Program-made: the position numbers and the translations under genes
Notes under the pieces: model-generated
Told to the model about the DNA's origin: nothing
The model's database searches: none
The model's input: the letters and a program-made list of their open reading frames with translations, nothing else
Assembly: GCA_965221655.1 (NCBI GenBank)
Contig: OZ244906.1
Coordinates: forward strand, 2,232,001-2,296,000
Reading direction: 5' to 3'
Source: Bin107 sp965221655
GTDB lineage: Bacteria > UBA8248
Length of the DNA: 64,000 nt
Shown: positions 25,440 to 34,631 of the stretch, in pieces
Numbering within the stretch: position 1 is the stretch's first letter
Layout: the number at the start of each line of letters is the position of its first letter

Positions 25440-26309
25440 ATGACGCAGGAAATCTTCACCACAAGCGCGGCGCTCGCTCTCGCCGCCTTTTTTGTTTTCG
25501 CTCCGCTTGTCCACGCCGCCGAGAAGAGCGGCCCGTCTGCGCCGGCAAGTCCCGTGGTGGCCTCCGTCGGGGAGGAGAAGATAACGCTTGAGGCGCTCAA
25601 CGCCTTTATCGAGAATTTGCCGCCCCGAATGCGTGCGCGCGCCCTCGCGCGCAAGGAGGCGTTTTTGGAAGCCCTCATCCAGCGTGTCCTGATGTTCCGC
25701 TACGCGCGCGACAACGACTTTGTGAAAAGCGCGCGCGTGCAGGAGCGGCTTGCGCGCGTACGGCGCGAGATTCTCATCGGCGAGGCGCTCTCGCGCATCC
25801 GCGAGGGCGCACGCCCGACGCCGGCCGAGGCGCGCGCGGAGTACGAGCGCAACAAGGCGAACTACACCCGGGGCGAAAAGGTGGACGTGGCCCACATCAT
25901 GGTGCCCACCGAGAAAGAGGCGAAAGAAGTGCTTGAGAAGATCGACGCGGGCGGGGACTTCGCCGAGCTCGCCAAAAAGCATTCCCTCGCCCCCGAGCGG
26001 GTGCGCGGCGGGAGGCTGGGCGTCATGGGCCGGGGCGACAGCAAGAAAACGGGCCTGCCCGAAATCATCGAGCAGACGGCGTTTTCCCTCACCGCGGGAG
26101 CGCACAGCGGGGTGGTGCGCAGCGTCTACGGCTGGCACATCGTCAAGATCACCAAAAAGGAACCCGGCGAGCAACTCGACTTCGATCAGGTGCGCGAGCG
26201 CATCGAAAAGGAACTGGGCGAGCGCAGGGGCATGGAAGCGCTGCTCGAAAAATTCCGCGCCCTCGCCGCGCGCTACGGCGTGAAGCGATACCCCGAAAAC
26301 CTGAAATAG
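25440..26309 (+). CDS. Exported parvulin-type peptidyl-prolyl isomerase (PpiC/SurA-like)
   Basis: Probable periplasmic folding helper of 289 residues. It has a signal peptide (about 1-28, ending VHAAEKS), an N-terminal SurA/PrsA-like helical chaperone part with a KEAFLEALIQRVLMFRYA segment, and one parvulin domain (about 150-245: VDVAHIMVPTEKEA, FAELAKKHSLAPERVRGGRLG, GVVRSVYGWHIVKI). ATG 25440 has ggagg at 25428-25432. It converges with the MFS gene with only four bases between the stops. Confidence 0.88.
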   Translation: MTQEIFTTSAALALAAFFVFAPLVHAAEKSGPSAPASPVVASVGEEKITLEALNAFIENLPPRMRARALARKEAFLEALIQRVLMFRYARDNDFVKSARVQERLARVRREILIGEALSRIREGARPTPAEARAEYERNKANYTRGEKVDVAHIMVPTEKEAKEVLEKIDAGGDFAELAKKHSLAPERVRGGRLGVMGRGDSKKTGLPEIIEQTAFSLTAGAHSGVVRSVYGWHIVKITKKEPGEQLDFDQVRERIEKELGERRGMEALLEKFRALAARYGVKRYPENLK

Positions 26310-26313
26310 CCCC

Positions 26314-27621
26314 CTACTTCGGCTCGAGCCCCCGGCGGACCATGTAGCCGTGCAGCCAAAGAGCGAGGGCTATCGAGACGAACATGAAGAAGATGATGGT
26401 CGTGAACGGAACGATGTAGCTCCTGGTGTAGTCGAACATGAAGCCGGCAAAGGGCGGGCCGACTACGCCGCCCAGGCCGTAGCAAATCTCCATGAAGCCG
26501 ATGATCACCCCGTAGGTGCGCCCCCCGAAGCAATCTCCCGCCAGTGCGGAGTAGCACGCGCTCATGCCGCCGATGCCGATTCCGTAGACCAGTGCGAAGG
26601 CGTAGCCGGGCACGATGCCGCCGCCCAGGAAGGGGATGAGAATGAGGAGCGTCAGCCCCGCCGCGACCACCAGGGCGGAGAGCGCCACCCCGCGCCCGCG
26701 CCCGATGAGGTCGCCCACCCAGCCGCCGCCCACGCTGCCCAGCGTGCGGATGAAGCCCACCGTGCCGAAGATGAGGGCGGCCGGTGCGGTGGCGTAACCC
26801 GTGTCCACGAGGTAGAGCTGAAGCTGGCTCATGATGGTGTTGTTGTTCAGCCCGATCGCGAAGACCATCAGGATGAGGCACCAAAAGCGCACGTCGCCCC
26901 GCACGGCGGCGAACACCTCCAGCACCCCCTTGCCCTCGCCGCCGTGGCCCACGCCCGTGCGCGCCATCTCCTCGGGGGAGCGCGGCGCCTCGCCGTCCGG
27001 CCCCTGGCCCACGTCCTCGGGCACGTCGCGCAGAAACACAAACCCCGCGGGCGCCACGACGCACAGCACAATGAGGCCGTAGATGAGGTACGTCGCGCGC
27101 CAGCCGACCGACGCGATGAGCCACTCGATGAGTGGAGCCAGAACGAGGATGCCGATTCCGATGCCCGAGAGCGCGATGCCCGTGGCGCGGCCGCGCTTTT
27201 TGACGAACCACCTGGGCATGATGGCGCTGTGGGTCGAGAAGCCGCTCACCGAGAGGCCGAAGCCTCCGCACAGACCGATCAGGATGTAGACGTGCCAGAT
27301 CGAGCCGATGAAGAAACACCCGATGAAGGTGACCCCCAGCAGCACCGACCCCCAGGGCATGAGCGCGCGCGGCCCCCTTTTTTCGAGCAGCGAGCCCGCG
27401 AAGGGCGAACCCAGGGCGTAGACGGCCATCGAGAGCGAAAAGGCCCCGCCCAAAAGCCCCCGGCTCCAGCCGAATTCCTCGATCAGCGGCACCTGGAATA
27501 TGCCGAACGAAAAGCGCGTCACGACGTGGAACGCAAGCGTGCCGAACGACAGCCAGACGATGAGCCAGCCGTAGTAGAATCTCGGCCCACCGGTGCGGGG
27601 CGTTTCGGGAAACTTGGTCAT
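26314..27621 (-). CDS. MFS transporter, monocarboxylate/oxalate-formate type
   Basis: A 435-residue integral membrane carrier with about 12 hydrophobic segments and a cytoplasmic loop between helices 6 and 7 rich in Asp, Glu and Gly. YYGWLIVWLSFGTLAFHVVT at the N-terminus and GWSRGLLGGAFSLSM match the monocarboxylate/oxalate-formate antiporter group. The substrate is probably an organic anion. It lies downstream of the deacetylase and CoA-transferase genes on the minus strand (67-base gap), a plausible transport step for the same compounds. Confidence 0.85.
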   Translation of the reverse strand: MTKFPETPRTGGPRFYYGWLIVWLSFGTLAFHVVTRFSFGIFQVPLIEEFGWSRGLLGGAFSLSMAVYALGSPFAGSLLEKRGPRALMPWGSVLLGVTFIGCFFIGSIWHVYILIGLCGGFGLSVSGFSTHSAIMPRWFVKKRGRATGIALSGIGIGILVLAPLIEWLIASVGWRATYLIYGLIVLCVVAPAGFVFLRDVPEDVGQGPDGEAPRSPEEMARTGVGHGGEGKGVLEVFAAVRGDVRFWCLILMVFAIGLNNNTIMSQLQLYLVDTGYATAPAALIFGTVGFIRTLGSVGGGWVGDLIGRGRGVALSALVVAAGLTLLILIPFLGGGIVPGYAFALVYGIGIGGMSACYSALAGDCFGGRTYGVIIGFMEICYGLGGVVGPPFAGFMFDYTRSYIVPFTTIIFFMFVSIALALWLHGYMVRRGLEPK

Positions 27622-27688
27622 GCGCGTCTCATGTGCAGGGCAAATCGGATTGGGCGGAAGTATACACGACGTTGCGCGGCGGGAAACC

Positions 27689-28585
27689 TCAAGACTCCCA
27701 AAAACACGTTGCCGTGGCGAAGTGGACGTCCACGGTGTCCTCGGGGTTCAGGGCGTATCCGCCGCCCAGCGTTCCCGCCACGGGAATCCCCCGCGCCCGG
27801 CACTGTGCGAGCACGTAGGCGTCGCGCTTCCTGAGACCCTCCTTGGTGAGCTTGAGCGTCCCCAGTTGATCGCCCGCGTAGGGGTCGGCCCCCGCCTGAT
27901 AGAGCACCAGATCGGGCGCGTGGCCGTCGAGAATTCGGGGAAGGTGTTCCTCCAGATGCGGGAGATATTCCTCCTCCGTGGCGAGGTCGTAGAGACCCAC
28001 GTCCACGTCGCTTCGTCTTTTTTCCGGATAGATGTTCTGCTGGTGGATGGAGAAGGTGAACACGGAATCGTCGCGCCGGAAGATGGCGGCGGTGCCGTTT
28101 CCCTGGTGGAGGTCGCAGTCGATGACGGCGGCCCGCGATATTGCACCTTCTTTTTGGAGCACGCGCACGGCGACCGCCAGGTCGTTCACGTAGCAAAAGC
28201 CCTCCGCCCGATCGGCGAAGGCGTGGTGGAAGCCGCCCGTCAGGTTGAGCGCCCGGCCCCGTGCGAGCGCCTCGCGCCCGGCGAGAATGGTGCCGCCCGC
28301 CGCCGTGAAGCTCGAGGCGACTATCGCCTCGTCGATGGGCAGCTCGCTCGGCAGCGTGCGCGCGGTGTGCCGCATCCCGCTTAAATCCGCAAGGTATTCC
28401 GGCGTGTGGACGAGGGCGAGTTGTTCGCGCGTCGCAGGAGCCGGGGTAAGGAAGGCGCTGGCGGGCAGGCCCGCCGCGCGGAGCCTCTCGCGGGTTTTTG
28501 CGTATTTCTCGGTTTGCAGGACGTGGCGGCCCACGTCGGCGTAGTAGTTCTCGTGGAAGACAAAGACGCAGCTGCCGCCGTCCAT
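27689..28585 (-). CDS. Histone deacetylase/acetylpolyamine amidohydrolase family protein
   Basis: Zinc amidohydrolase of the arginase-deacetylase fold, 298 residues. The zinc ligands are D158 and H160 (DCDLHQGNGT) and D234 (YQAGADPYAGD). The tandem active-site histidines are H120/H121 (GGFHHAF), and FCYVNDLAVA also matches the family. Bacterial members deacetylate acetylpolyamines, acetoin-related or other small acetyl compounds. The target here is unknown. The gene begins six bases after the class III CoA-transferase stop, so they form an operon. Confidence 0.88.
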   Translation of the reverse strand: MDGGSCVFVFHENYYADVGRHVLQTEKYAKTRERLRAAGLPASAFLTPAPATREQLALVHTPEYLADLSGMRHTARTLPSELPIDEAIVASSFTAAGGTILAGREALARGRALNLTGGFHHAFADRAEGFCYVNDLAVAVRVLQKEGAISRAAVIDCDLHQGNGTAAIFRRDDSVFTFSIHQQNIYPEKRRSDVDVGLYDLATEEEYLPHLEEHLPRILDGHAPDLVLYQAGADPYAGDQLGTLKLTKEGLRKRDAYVLAQCRARGIPVAGTLGGGYALNPEDTVDVHFATATCFWES

Positions 28586-28591
28586 CGGGCG

Positions 28592-29791
28592 CTAGACGAC
28601 GCCCTTGTCGCGCAGGGCCGCTATGGCGCCCGGGTCGTAGCCGATTTCCTGCAACACTTCGTCGGTGTGCTTGCCCTTGGGCGGACCCGCCCAGCGAATC
28701 CTGCCCGGTGAGCCCGAAAGGCGGGGGATGACGTTTTGCATCTGCACGGGGCCGAGCTCCTCATCCTCCACGGTGGTGATGGTCTCTCTCGCGCGGACGT
28801 GGGGGTCGCCCATCAACTGGGCGACGTCATAGACGGGGCCGAGTGCTCCCTCGTGCTGCTCGAAGTGGGCGACGGTCTCCTCGAGCGTATGTGCGCCCGT
28901 CCATTCCTGGATGGCGGCGTCGAGCTCGGCCATGTGCTCTACCCGACCGGTCTGGGTGCGCATTCTGGGGTCTTCTGCCAAATCCGCGCGGCCCACGGCG
29001 GTCATGATGCGCCGGAAGATGCTCTCCGCACTCGCCGATATGACGACGTAGCGCCCGTCCTTGCAGCGATAGGCGTTGCGCGGGGCGGCGAAGGGGATGG
29101 CGTTTCCCGTGCGCGTCTGGACGAGGCCGAGCTGGTCGTACTCCAGCGGCTGGGGGCCGAGCACCATGGTGATGGGCTCGTAGATGGCGATGTCGATCTC
29201 CTGGCCGGGAGCGTCGTGTACGTCGCGGTGGTAGAGGGCCATCATCACGGCGTAGGTGCCGCACAGCGCGCTGATGCCGTCGGCCAGGGCGAAGGGCGGC
29301 AGCGTGGGGGGGCCGTCGGGAAAGCCCGTAATGTGGGCGAAGCCGCTCATCGCCTCGGCCAGCGTGCCGAAGCCGGGCCGCTGGGCGTAGGGGCCCTTCT
29401 GGCCGAAGCCGCTCGTGCGCGCCACGATGAGTTTGGGGTTCAGGGCGTGGAGGTTCTCCCAGGAGAAACCCCATCGCTCGAGCGTGCCGGGGCGAAAGTT
29501 CTCCACCAAAACGTCCGCGTCGGCGCACAGTTTGCGAACGATCTCCTGGCCCTCGGGCGAGGAGAGGTTGCAGGTGATGGACTTCTTGTTGCGGCTCGCC
29601 AGCTTCCACCACAGCGAGACGCCGTTTTTCTGGGAGGCGAAGTTTCGGAGCGAATCCCCCCGCGGGTGCTCGACCTTGATGACCTCGGCGCCGAAATCCG
29701 CCATGTAGGTGGCTATCCAGGGTCCCGCGAACAAGGTGCCGATGTCGACGACCCGCACGCCCTCGAGCGGCATTCGCTTCTGATCATGCAT
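28592..29791 (-). CDS. CaiB/BaiF class III CoA-transferase
   Basis: Second CoA-transferase of the window, 399 residues. It has MPLEGVRVVDIGTLFAGPW, GAEVIKVEHPRGDSLRNF, KSITCNLSSPEGQEIV, ADVLVENFRPGTLERWG and the glycine-rich ARTSGFGQKGPYAQRPGFG. ATG 29791 is chosen because aaggag (plus-strand ctcctt 29801-29806) sits nine bases away; the frame continues open further upstream without homology. It differs clearly from the copy at 23468-24670. It heads a minus-strand cluster with the deacetylase and the MFS carrier, suggesting uptake and CoA activation of an acyl acid. Confidence 0.88.
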   Translation of the reverse strand: MHDQKRMPLEGVRVVDIGTLFAGPWIATYMADFGAEVIKVEHPRGDSLRNFASQKNGVSLWWKLASRNKKSITCNLSSPEGQEIVRKLCADADVLVENFRPGTLERWGFSWENLHALNPKLIVARTSGFGQKGPYAQRPGFGTLAEAMSGFAHITGFPDGPPTLPPFALADGISALCGTYAVMMALYHRDVHDAPGQEIDIAIYEPITMVLGPQPLEYDQLGLVQTRTGNAIPFAAPRNAYRCKDGRYVVISASAESIFRRIMTAVGRADLAEDPRMRTQTGRVEHMAELDAAIQEWTGAHTLEETVAHFEQHEGALGPVYDVAQLMGDPHVRARETITTVEDEELGPVQMQNVIPRLSGSPGRIRWAGPPKGKHTDEVLQEIGYDPGAIAALRDKGVV

Positions 29792-29877
29792 GTGGCGATG
29801 CTCCTTCGTCGTCGACCCGAACGGCTCGGCGCCCCGATGGTAGCAAAGAGCGGAGGGCTTCGCCATGCCGCCGCCCG

Positions 29878-29906
29878 TAGACTTGGGGGGAACTTGCTGG
29901 GATAAT
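29878..29906 (+). promoter_or_regulatory. Candidate promoter of the TIM44-like gene
   Basis: TAGACT (29878-29883) and GATAAT (29901-29906) are 17 bases apart, with four and five of six consensus matches. They lie 44 bases before the ATG at 29951. The remaining divergent gap shows nothing else I recognise. Confidence 0.35.
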
Positions 29907-29950
29907 TCAGGAGCCGAATCGCTCGGTTTTCCTGTCTCTCGGAGGTTCGC

Positions 29951-31045
29951 ATGAAAGCGTTGCGCATCGCTTGCCTGTTCGCGTTCGTGTTTCTGGCTCC
30001 CGCGCACCTGGGGGCGCCCGCCCGCGCACCCGAGGGGCTGGTTCTCGAGATCCACCAGGCCGAGGCCAGGCGCTTCGGAGGTTTTCGCTCGTTCGGCTTT
30101 CGCGGCTCGCGCGGACTGGGAGGCTTTTCGCGCAGGGGTTTTTCGCGGCGCTCGTTCGGCACGCGCCCCCGGCCGCGGGCCTTCTCGCGCCGCCCGTTTC
30201 AGCGCTCCTCGTTCCTGGGCGGCGGCTTCGGGAGCGGGTTGTTCGCAGGCATCGGCGGCTTCCTGTTGGGCGGAATGCTGGGGAGGATGCTCTTCGGCGG
30301 CATGGGCTACGGCGGCATGGGGCTGGGTGGCGGCCTGGGGATTTTGGAGATTGTGCTCATCGGAGCCCTCGTGTTCTTCATCTTCCGCATGATGCGCAAC
30401 CGCGCCACCGCTTCGCACGCCGTTCCGCGCTACGCCGAGGCCGACCCCTACGGCGTGGGCGGATACGAAGAGAGAGCCGGGCGCGAATCGCCTGATGCAT
30501 ACGAACGCGCGGACGACGTCTACCGCGGCCCCGACATCGGTTCGGGCAGGGGTGGGGGTGGAGGCACGGCCACCTCCGGTGCGCCGCGCCGGGACGCGCG
30601 CACCGACCGGGAGCTGCGCGCCATGGGCGAGGCGGACGCCTCGTTCTCCGAGCAGGCCTTTCTCGGCTTGGCGAAAGAGAACTTCATTCGCTTCCAGGCC
30701 GCGTGGTCGGCGCGCGACATTGGCCCCGTACGCGAGTTGACGGACGACGAGATATTCAAGGCGGTGCAGAGCGACATCGACGATCTCAAGCGTGAGGGCA
30801 AGATCAACAGGCTCGAGAACGTGCAAATCGAGCGCGCCGAAATCGTCGAGGCCTGGAACGAGGAGGGCTACGACTTCATCACCGTGCGTTATGAGGCCAG
30901 CGTTTGCGATTACGTGGTGTGCGAGAAAAGCGGAGAATTGCTCGAGGGCAGCCGCACCGAGCGCGTGCGTTTCAGCGAACACTGGACATGGGTGCGCCCC
31001 GAGGGGCCGAACCGCTGGTTCCTCTCCGCCATCGAACAGGCGTGA
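29951..31045 (+). CDS. TIM44-domain membrane protein with Arg/Gly/Phe-rich region
   Basis: A 364-residue protein with a signal-like N-terminus (1-24), a striking region (about 40-85) rich in Arg, Ser, Phe and Gly, a glycine-rich hydrophobic stretch (about 90-145) with a probable membrane helix (IVLIGALVFFIFRMM), a Gly-rich linker, and a C-terminal TIM44-like domain (about 235-362: LAKENFIRFQAAWSARDI; WTWVRP; NRWFLSAIEQA). Mitochondrial TIM44 anchors the import motor. The bacterial homologues are membrane-associated and of unknown function. A cggagg site precedes ATG 29951. Confidence 0.8.
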   Translation: MKALRIACLFAFVFLAPAHLGAPARAPEGLVLEIHQAEARRFGGFRSFGFRGSRGLGGFSRRGFSRRSFGTRPRPRAFSRRPFQRSSFLGGGFGSGLFAGIGGFLLGGMLGRMLFGGMGYGGMGLGGGLGILEIVLIGALVFFIFRMMRNRATASHAVPRYAEADPYGVGGYEERAGRESPDAYERADDVYRGPDIGSGRGGGGGTATSGAPRRDARTDRELRAMGEADASFSEQAFLGLAKENFIRFQAAWSARDIGPVRELTDDEIFKAVQSDIDDLKREGKINRLENVQIERAEIVEAWNEEGYDFITVRYEASVCDYVVCEKSGELLEGSRTERVRFSEHWTWVRPEGPNRWFLSAIEQA

Positions 31046-31070
31046 GCGTGGGGGCGTCCGCCTCCCCGCC

Positions 31071-31421
31071 TCAGGGCGCGGGGGTTTCCTCGGGCGTTTC
31101 GGCGTCTTCTTCCTCGCCGTAGCGTCTGCCCCCCTCCAAATCCTTGAGCGTCCACCAGAAGTAAATGATGCTGCCCAGAAGCACGGCCATCAGGACGGCG
31201 AAGCCCACCAGAAAATACACCGGAAACGCCGAGCGATAGCCTGCCGGAGGAGGTGCAGCGGCCGCAGGAGGCGTCTTAGCGCCCGCCTCCACCTGTGCCT
31301 GCGTCATGGCCTGCTCCGCCTGATACGCGGTGTAGCCCCGGTAGATGACCCCGCCGAGCAAGGCGAGTATCAACACGGTGCACACAGGCCATTTGAGGCC
31401 GCCGCGTTTCGCCGCGCTCAA
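31071..31421 (-). CDS. Small protein with two predicted membrane helices
   Basis: A 116-residue hypothetical protein starting with TTG 31421. Predicted membrane helices lie at about 12-30 (VCTVLILALLGGVIYRGY) and 67-90 (VYFLVGFAVLMAVLLGSIIY), joined by a Pro/Ala-rich segment; the tail is acidic (GEEEDAETPEETPAP). I recognise no domain. Its start overlaps the stop of the upstream LLM oxidoreductase gene on the same strand, so translation is probably coupled. It converges with the TIM44-like gene. Confidence 0.55.
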   Translation of the reverse strand: MSAAKRGGLKWPVCTVLILALLGGVIYRGYTAYQAEQAMTQAQVEAGAKTPPAAAAPPPAGYRSAFPVYFLVGFAVLMAVLLGSIIYFWWTLKDLEGGRRYGEEEDAETPEETPAP

Positions 31422-32362
31422 TTTCTCGTCTCCGGAATCACCTCGCGGGCGATGCGCTCCATCTGCTCCGTCTCCTCCTCGGCGGGGCCGGCGTGCTTGA
31501 AAATGAGGTGCCCCACCCCCGCCGCGCGAAATTCGGCCACCTGCGCCATCACGCGCGCGGGCGGCCCGTAGAAGAGGTATTTCTCGGCGATGCCGTTAAA
31601 GTCCATGTTGTAGCGCATCGAAAGATTCTCGATGCCGCCGCGCAGGGCGTGCTCGGCGTCGTCGTGCACGTAGACGAACGCGTGGTGGGCGGGCGTCCAT
31701 TTGCCTCCTTCCACGTCGAGGGGCCTGCCCGCTTCTTCCGCCCACCTGTGCATGTCCTCCAGTCCCCGCGCGAAGCGCGCGGCAGAGAACATGTAGGAAA
31801 CGTAGCCTTCGCCCAGGAGTGCCGCGCGTCTTCGCGCGGCGTCGCTGCGCCCGCCCACCCAGATGGGCGGCCCGCCGGGCGTGGGGGGAGGGGGCGTTTG
31901 GCGCGCGCCCTCAAAGCGCCAAAAGCGCCCCGCGTGGCTCACCTCCTCGCCGCTCCAGAGTTTTCTGGCGATGGCGATGGATTCGTCCGTCCGCGCGCCG
32001 CGCTCGTTTACCGGCACGCCGCACAGGGCGAACTCCGTCTCTCCCTCGCCGCCCACGCCCACGCCGAAGACAAAGCGACCCCCGCCCGTGAGGTAGTCCA
32101 CCGTGGCCGCCGTCTTGGCGGCGATGGCGGGCCTTCTGAGCGGCAGCAGATACACACTCGTGCCCAGGGTGATGCGGCTGGTGCGCGCCGCGTAGGCGGC
32201 CAGCGTGGTGAGGCTCTCGGTGTAGTGGCCGTAGAAGGATACGTGATCGCCCACCCACAAGGAGTCGTAGCCCAGGGCTTCGGCTCCCTCGGCGAAGGCG
32301 AACATCTCCTGTGGCGTATAGATGCGCTCGGGGTGCATGCCGAAGCTGATGCCGAATTTCAT
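31418..32362 (-). CDS. LLM-class (luciferase-like) flavin/F420 oxidoreductase
   Basis: TIM-barrel oxidoreductase of the bacterial luciferase-like superfamily, about 315 residues. MKFGISFGMHPERIYTP, YDSLWVGDHVSFYGHYTE, RITLGTSVYLLPLRRP and FVFGVGVGGEGETEF are typical of the F420- or FMN-dependent group. The cofactor cannot be fixed from sequence. ATG 32362 has a gaggga site six bases upstream; a GTG five codons earlier is less likely. The substrate is unknown. A second LLM protein lies at 55365-56372 but is only distantly similar. Confidence 0.85.
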   Translation of the reverse strand: MKFGISFGMHPERIYTPQEMFAFAEGAEALGYDSLWVGDHVSFYGHYTESLTTLAAYAARTSRITLGTSVYLLPLRRPAIAAKTAATVDYLTGGGRFVFGVGVGGEGETEFALCGVPVNERGARTDESIAIARKLWSGEEVSHAGRFWRFEGARQTPPPPTPGGPPIWVGGRSDAARRRAALLGEGYVSYMFSAARFARGLEDMHRWAEEAGRPLDVEGGKWTPAHHAFVYVHDDAEHALRGGIENLSMRYNMDFNGIAEKYLFYGPPARVMAQVAEFRAAGVGHLIFKHAGPAEEETEQMERIAREVIPETRN

Positions 32363-32543
32363 GCGGCTTCCCTCCACACGCGGGGAAGGTAGAGCACCCG
32401 CCCGCGCGGGTCAACCGTGGACGCCGACGCAGAATCCATCACCCGGCCCGCAGAGCGGGGCGCGCACCCGTGGGGCAAGCCGCGCGGCTCGCTCCCGCAA
32501 ATCCTGCAAAGGCGCTTTGCCCCCGCTCCGGCGGGCGGGTTTC

Positions 32544-32572
32544 TTGACCTGCAATCGCCATAGCCATATCAT
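32544..32572 (+). promoter_or_regulatory. Promoter of the DUF1015-engB genes
   Basis: TTGACC (32544-32549) and TATCAT (32567-32572) are separated by exactly 17 bases, with five of six consensus matches each. They lie 45 bases before the ATG at 32617. The rest of the 254-base divergent gap is GC-rich without other recognised signals. Confidence 0.6.
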
Positions 32573-32616
32573 CGCCCCGCCGGCTTAAGGAGTGCGTTCG
32601 AGGAGGAAATATTTCG

Positions 32617-33924
32617 ATGGTCGATATTCGCGCATTTCGCGCACTGCGCTACGTGAACGTCCCGCCCGGGGAAATGGGGGAGGTCTCCTCCCCGCCTTAC
32701 GATGTCTTCACGCCCGAGATGCGGCGCTCGTATCACGCGCGCCACCCCCTCAACGTCGTGCGGCTGATTCAGGGAGAACTCGAAACGGGCGAGACCGACG
32801 ACGCGGGCCGCGTGGCGCGCGCGCGCGCCCTGGTCGAAAAATGGTGCGCACAGGGCGAGTTGTCTCCCGACGCCGCGCCCGCGCTCTATCCCTATCGCCA
32901 GCAATTCAGCCTGCCCGACGGCACGCGCCTGGAGCGCAACGCGTTTTTTGCGACGGTGCAACTCGAGCCCTACGGCGAAGGGAGCATCCACCCCCACGAG
33001 CAGACGTTCCCGAAGTCCAAGGACTATTTGTTGGACTTGTGGGGCGGGAGCGGAGCGCACCTGGGGCCGATATTCGCCTTCTACGACGACGCGGAGGATC
33101 GTGCTCTCACCGCACTCACCGGCGCGATGGAGGAGGCTCTCATCGCGGATTTCGAGGACGAGGGCGTGCGCCACACGCTGTGGCGGTGCACGGACACGGC
33201 TGCCCTGGAGGCCGCGCGCGCGGCGCTTCGCGGGCGGGAGGCGTTCATCGCAGACGGCCACCACCGCTACGAAACCTCGCTCGACCTGCGGAACGCGGCC
33301 CGCGCGGGAGGTGCTCCCGAGGGCGGCGAGGCGGATTACACCCTCATGTGTCTCGCCAACGTCTCGGACCCGGGCATGGTGATTCTCCCCACCCACAGAA
33401 TGCTCCGCAAGGTCGGCGCCACGACGCAAGAAGCCCTGGGCGCCCTGGCGGAGAAATACGAGATGGAGGAGGCGGCGGTGCCCGCAGGCGCCGCCGCCGC
33501 TGCGCGCTTGGCTGCGCTCTCGCGCGAGAACGCGGGAGCCTCCGTCTTTTGTCTCTACGACGGGGGGGAGCGCGTGCGGTACCTGGTGCACACGCGGGGC
33601 GGGGCTGCCGACGCCTCCCTGGAGGAAGCCGTGGCCGCCCTCGACGTGAGCCGCCTGCACACGGACGTCGTGGACGGCGCTTATCGCGCGTCGCACGAGG
33701 AGGGCGACATCGGCTTCACGCCCGACCCCGAGCTCGCCCTGCGCGCCGCGCGGGAAGGCGAGTGCGCGGTGGCGCTTTTGCTCAACCCCACGCCCATCGA
33801 GAGGGTGTGCGCGATTGCGAAAGCGGGCGGAAGGATGCCCCACAAGTCCACCTACTTCTACCCCAAGGTGCGCACGGGCCTGCTCTTCCACGCCTTCGCT
33901 CCCCCGGCGGGGGAGGCGCCCTGA
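32617..33924 (+). CDS. DUF1015 family protein
   Basis: A 435-residue protein of the widespread DUF1015 family, whose biochemical role is not established. Family features are IRAFRALRYVN at the N-terminus, SSPPYDVFTPEMR, HPLNVVRLIQGE, and FIADGHHRYETSLDLR, whose His-His-Arg-Tyr cluster suggests an active or binding site. ATG 32617 has an excellent aggaggaaat site. It is followed ten bases later by engB. DUF1015 genes often adjoin serine-biosynthesis genes in other genomes, but none is here. Confidence 0.88.
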   Translation: MVDIRAFRALRYVNVPPGEMGEVSSPPYDVFTPEMRRSYHARHPLNVVRLIQGELETGETDDAGRVARARALVEKWCAQGELSPDAAPALYPYRQQFSLPDGTRLERNAFFATVQLEPYGEGSIHPHEQTFPKSKDYLLDLWGGSGAHLGPIFAFYDDAEDRALTALTGAMEEALIADFEDEGVRHTLWRCTDTAALEAARAALRGREAFIADGHHRYETSLDLRNAARAGGAPEGGEADYTLMCLANVSDPGMVILPTHRMLRKVGATTQEALGALAEKYEMEEAAVPAGAAAAARLAALSRENAGASVFCLYDGGERVRYLVHTRGGAADASLEEAVAALDVSRLHTDVVDGAYRASHEEGDIGFTPDPELALRAAREGECAVALLLNPTPIERVCAIAKAGGRMPHKSTYFYPKVRTGLLFHAFAPPAGEAP

Positions 33925-33934
33925 CGCTTCTGCC

Positions 33935-34561
33935 ATGAGAATCAGGACTGCCGCCTTCATCAAGAGCGCAGCGGCGCGCGGGGGCTGGCCGCGGGCCTCC
34001 GCCCCCGAGGTCGCCTTTGCGGGCAGGAGCAACGTCGGCAAGTCCTCGCTCATCAATTTTCTGACGAACCGCAAGAGCCTCGCCAAAACCAGCGCGACTC
34101 CGGGCAAGACGCAACTCGTCAACTTCTTCGAGGTGGACGGCACTTTCGTGCTCGTCGACCTGCCGGGCTACGGCTACGCGCGCGCACCGCTCGCCGAGCG
34201 CGCGCGCTGGCGCCCCATGGTGGAGACCTATTTGCGCGAGCGCGAAACGCTGCGGGGCGTGGTGGTGCTCATCGATTCGCGCCGCGGCGCGCGCGAGATG
34301 GACCTGCGCCTGCTCGAGTGGCTCGCGGCGGCGGACCTGCCGGCGTGCCTTGCACTCACCAAGGCGGACAAGCTGAAACAAGGCGCGCGCCGCGCGGCCC
34401 TCGACGCGCTCGTCCGCGTCATGCTGGCCGGCGGCGGACTCTACGGGCGCTGGTCGGGCCCGATTGTTTGCAGTGCGCACACGGGTTTGGGCAAACGCGA
34501 GATTCTCGCCCAGGTGGAGCAGTGGATCGAAGAGCCACCCCGGGGCGCTCCCGCCGCCTGA
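33935..34561 (+). CDS. engB: Ribosome biogenesis GTPase EngB (YihA/YsxC)
   Basis: Small GTPase needed for large ribosomal subunit assembly. The 208 residues have all G motifs: G1 GRSNVGKSS, G2 threonine within the T-rich KTSATPGKTQ, G3 DLPGYGYA, G4 TKADK and G5 SAHTG. ATG 33935 is the family start (IRTAAFIKSAA). It lies 10 bases after the DUF1015 gene and shares its promoter. The next gene starts 70 bases downstream. Confidence 0.95.
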   Translation: MRIRTAAFIKSAAARGGWPRASAPEVAFAGRSNVGKSSLINFLTNRKSLAKTSATPGKTQLVNFFEVDGTFVLVDLPGYGYARAPLAERARWRPMVETYLRERETLRGVVVLIDSRRGAREMDLRLLEWLAAADLPACLALTKADKLKQGARRAALDALVRVMLAGGGLYGRWSGPIVCSAHTGLGKREILAQVEQWIEEPPRGAPAA

Positions 34562-34631
34562 GCGGGTTGCTTCTCGCAAGGCGCGCGCTCCTCTGCTAGA
34601 GTGGCGCGATTCGCATTCATGGAGGCAGAAA

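Noticed and set aside
28592..30982. A 796-codon minus-strand open frame that extends the CoA-transferase upstream over the TIM44-like gene.
   Set aside because: The conserved protein begins at 29791 with a good binding site; the extension is low-complexity sequence antisense to a signal-peptide gene.
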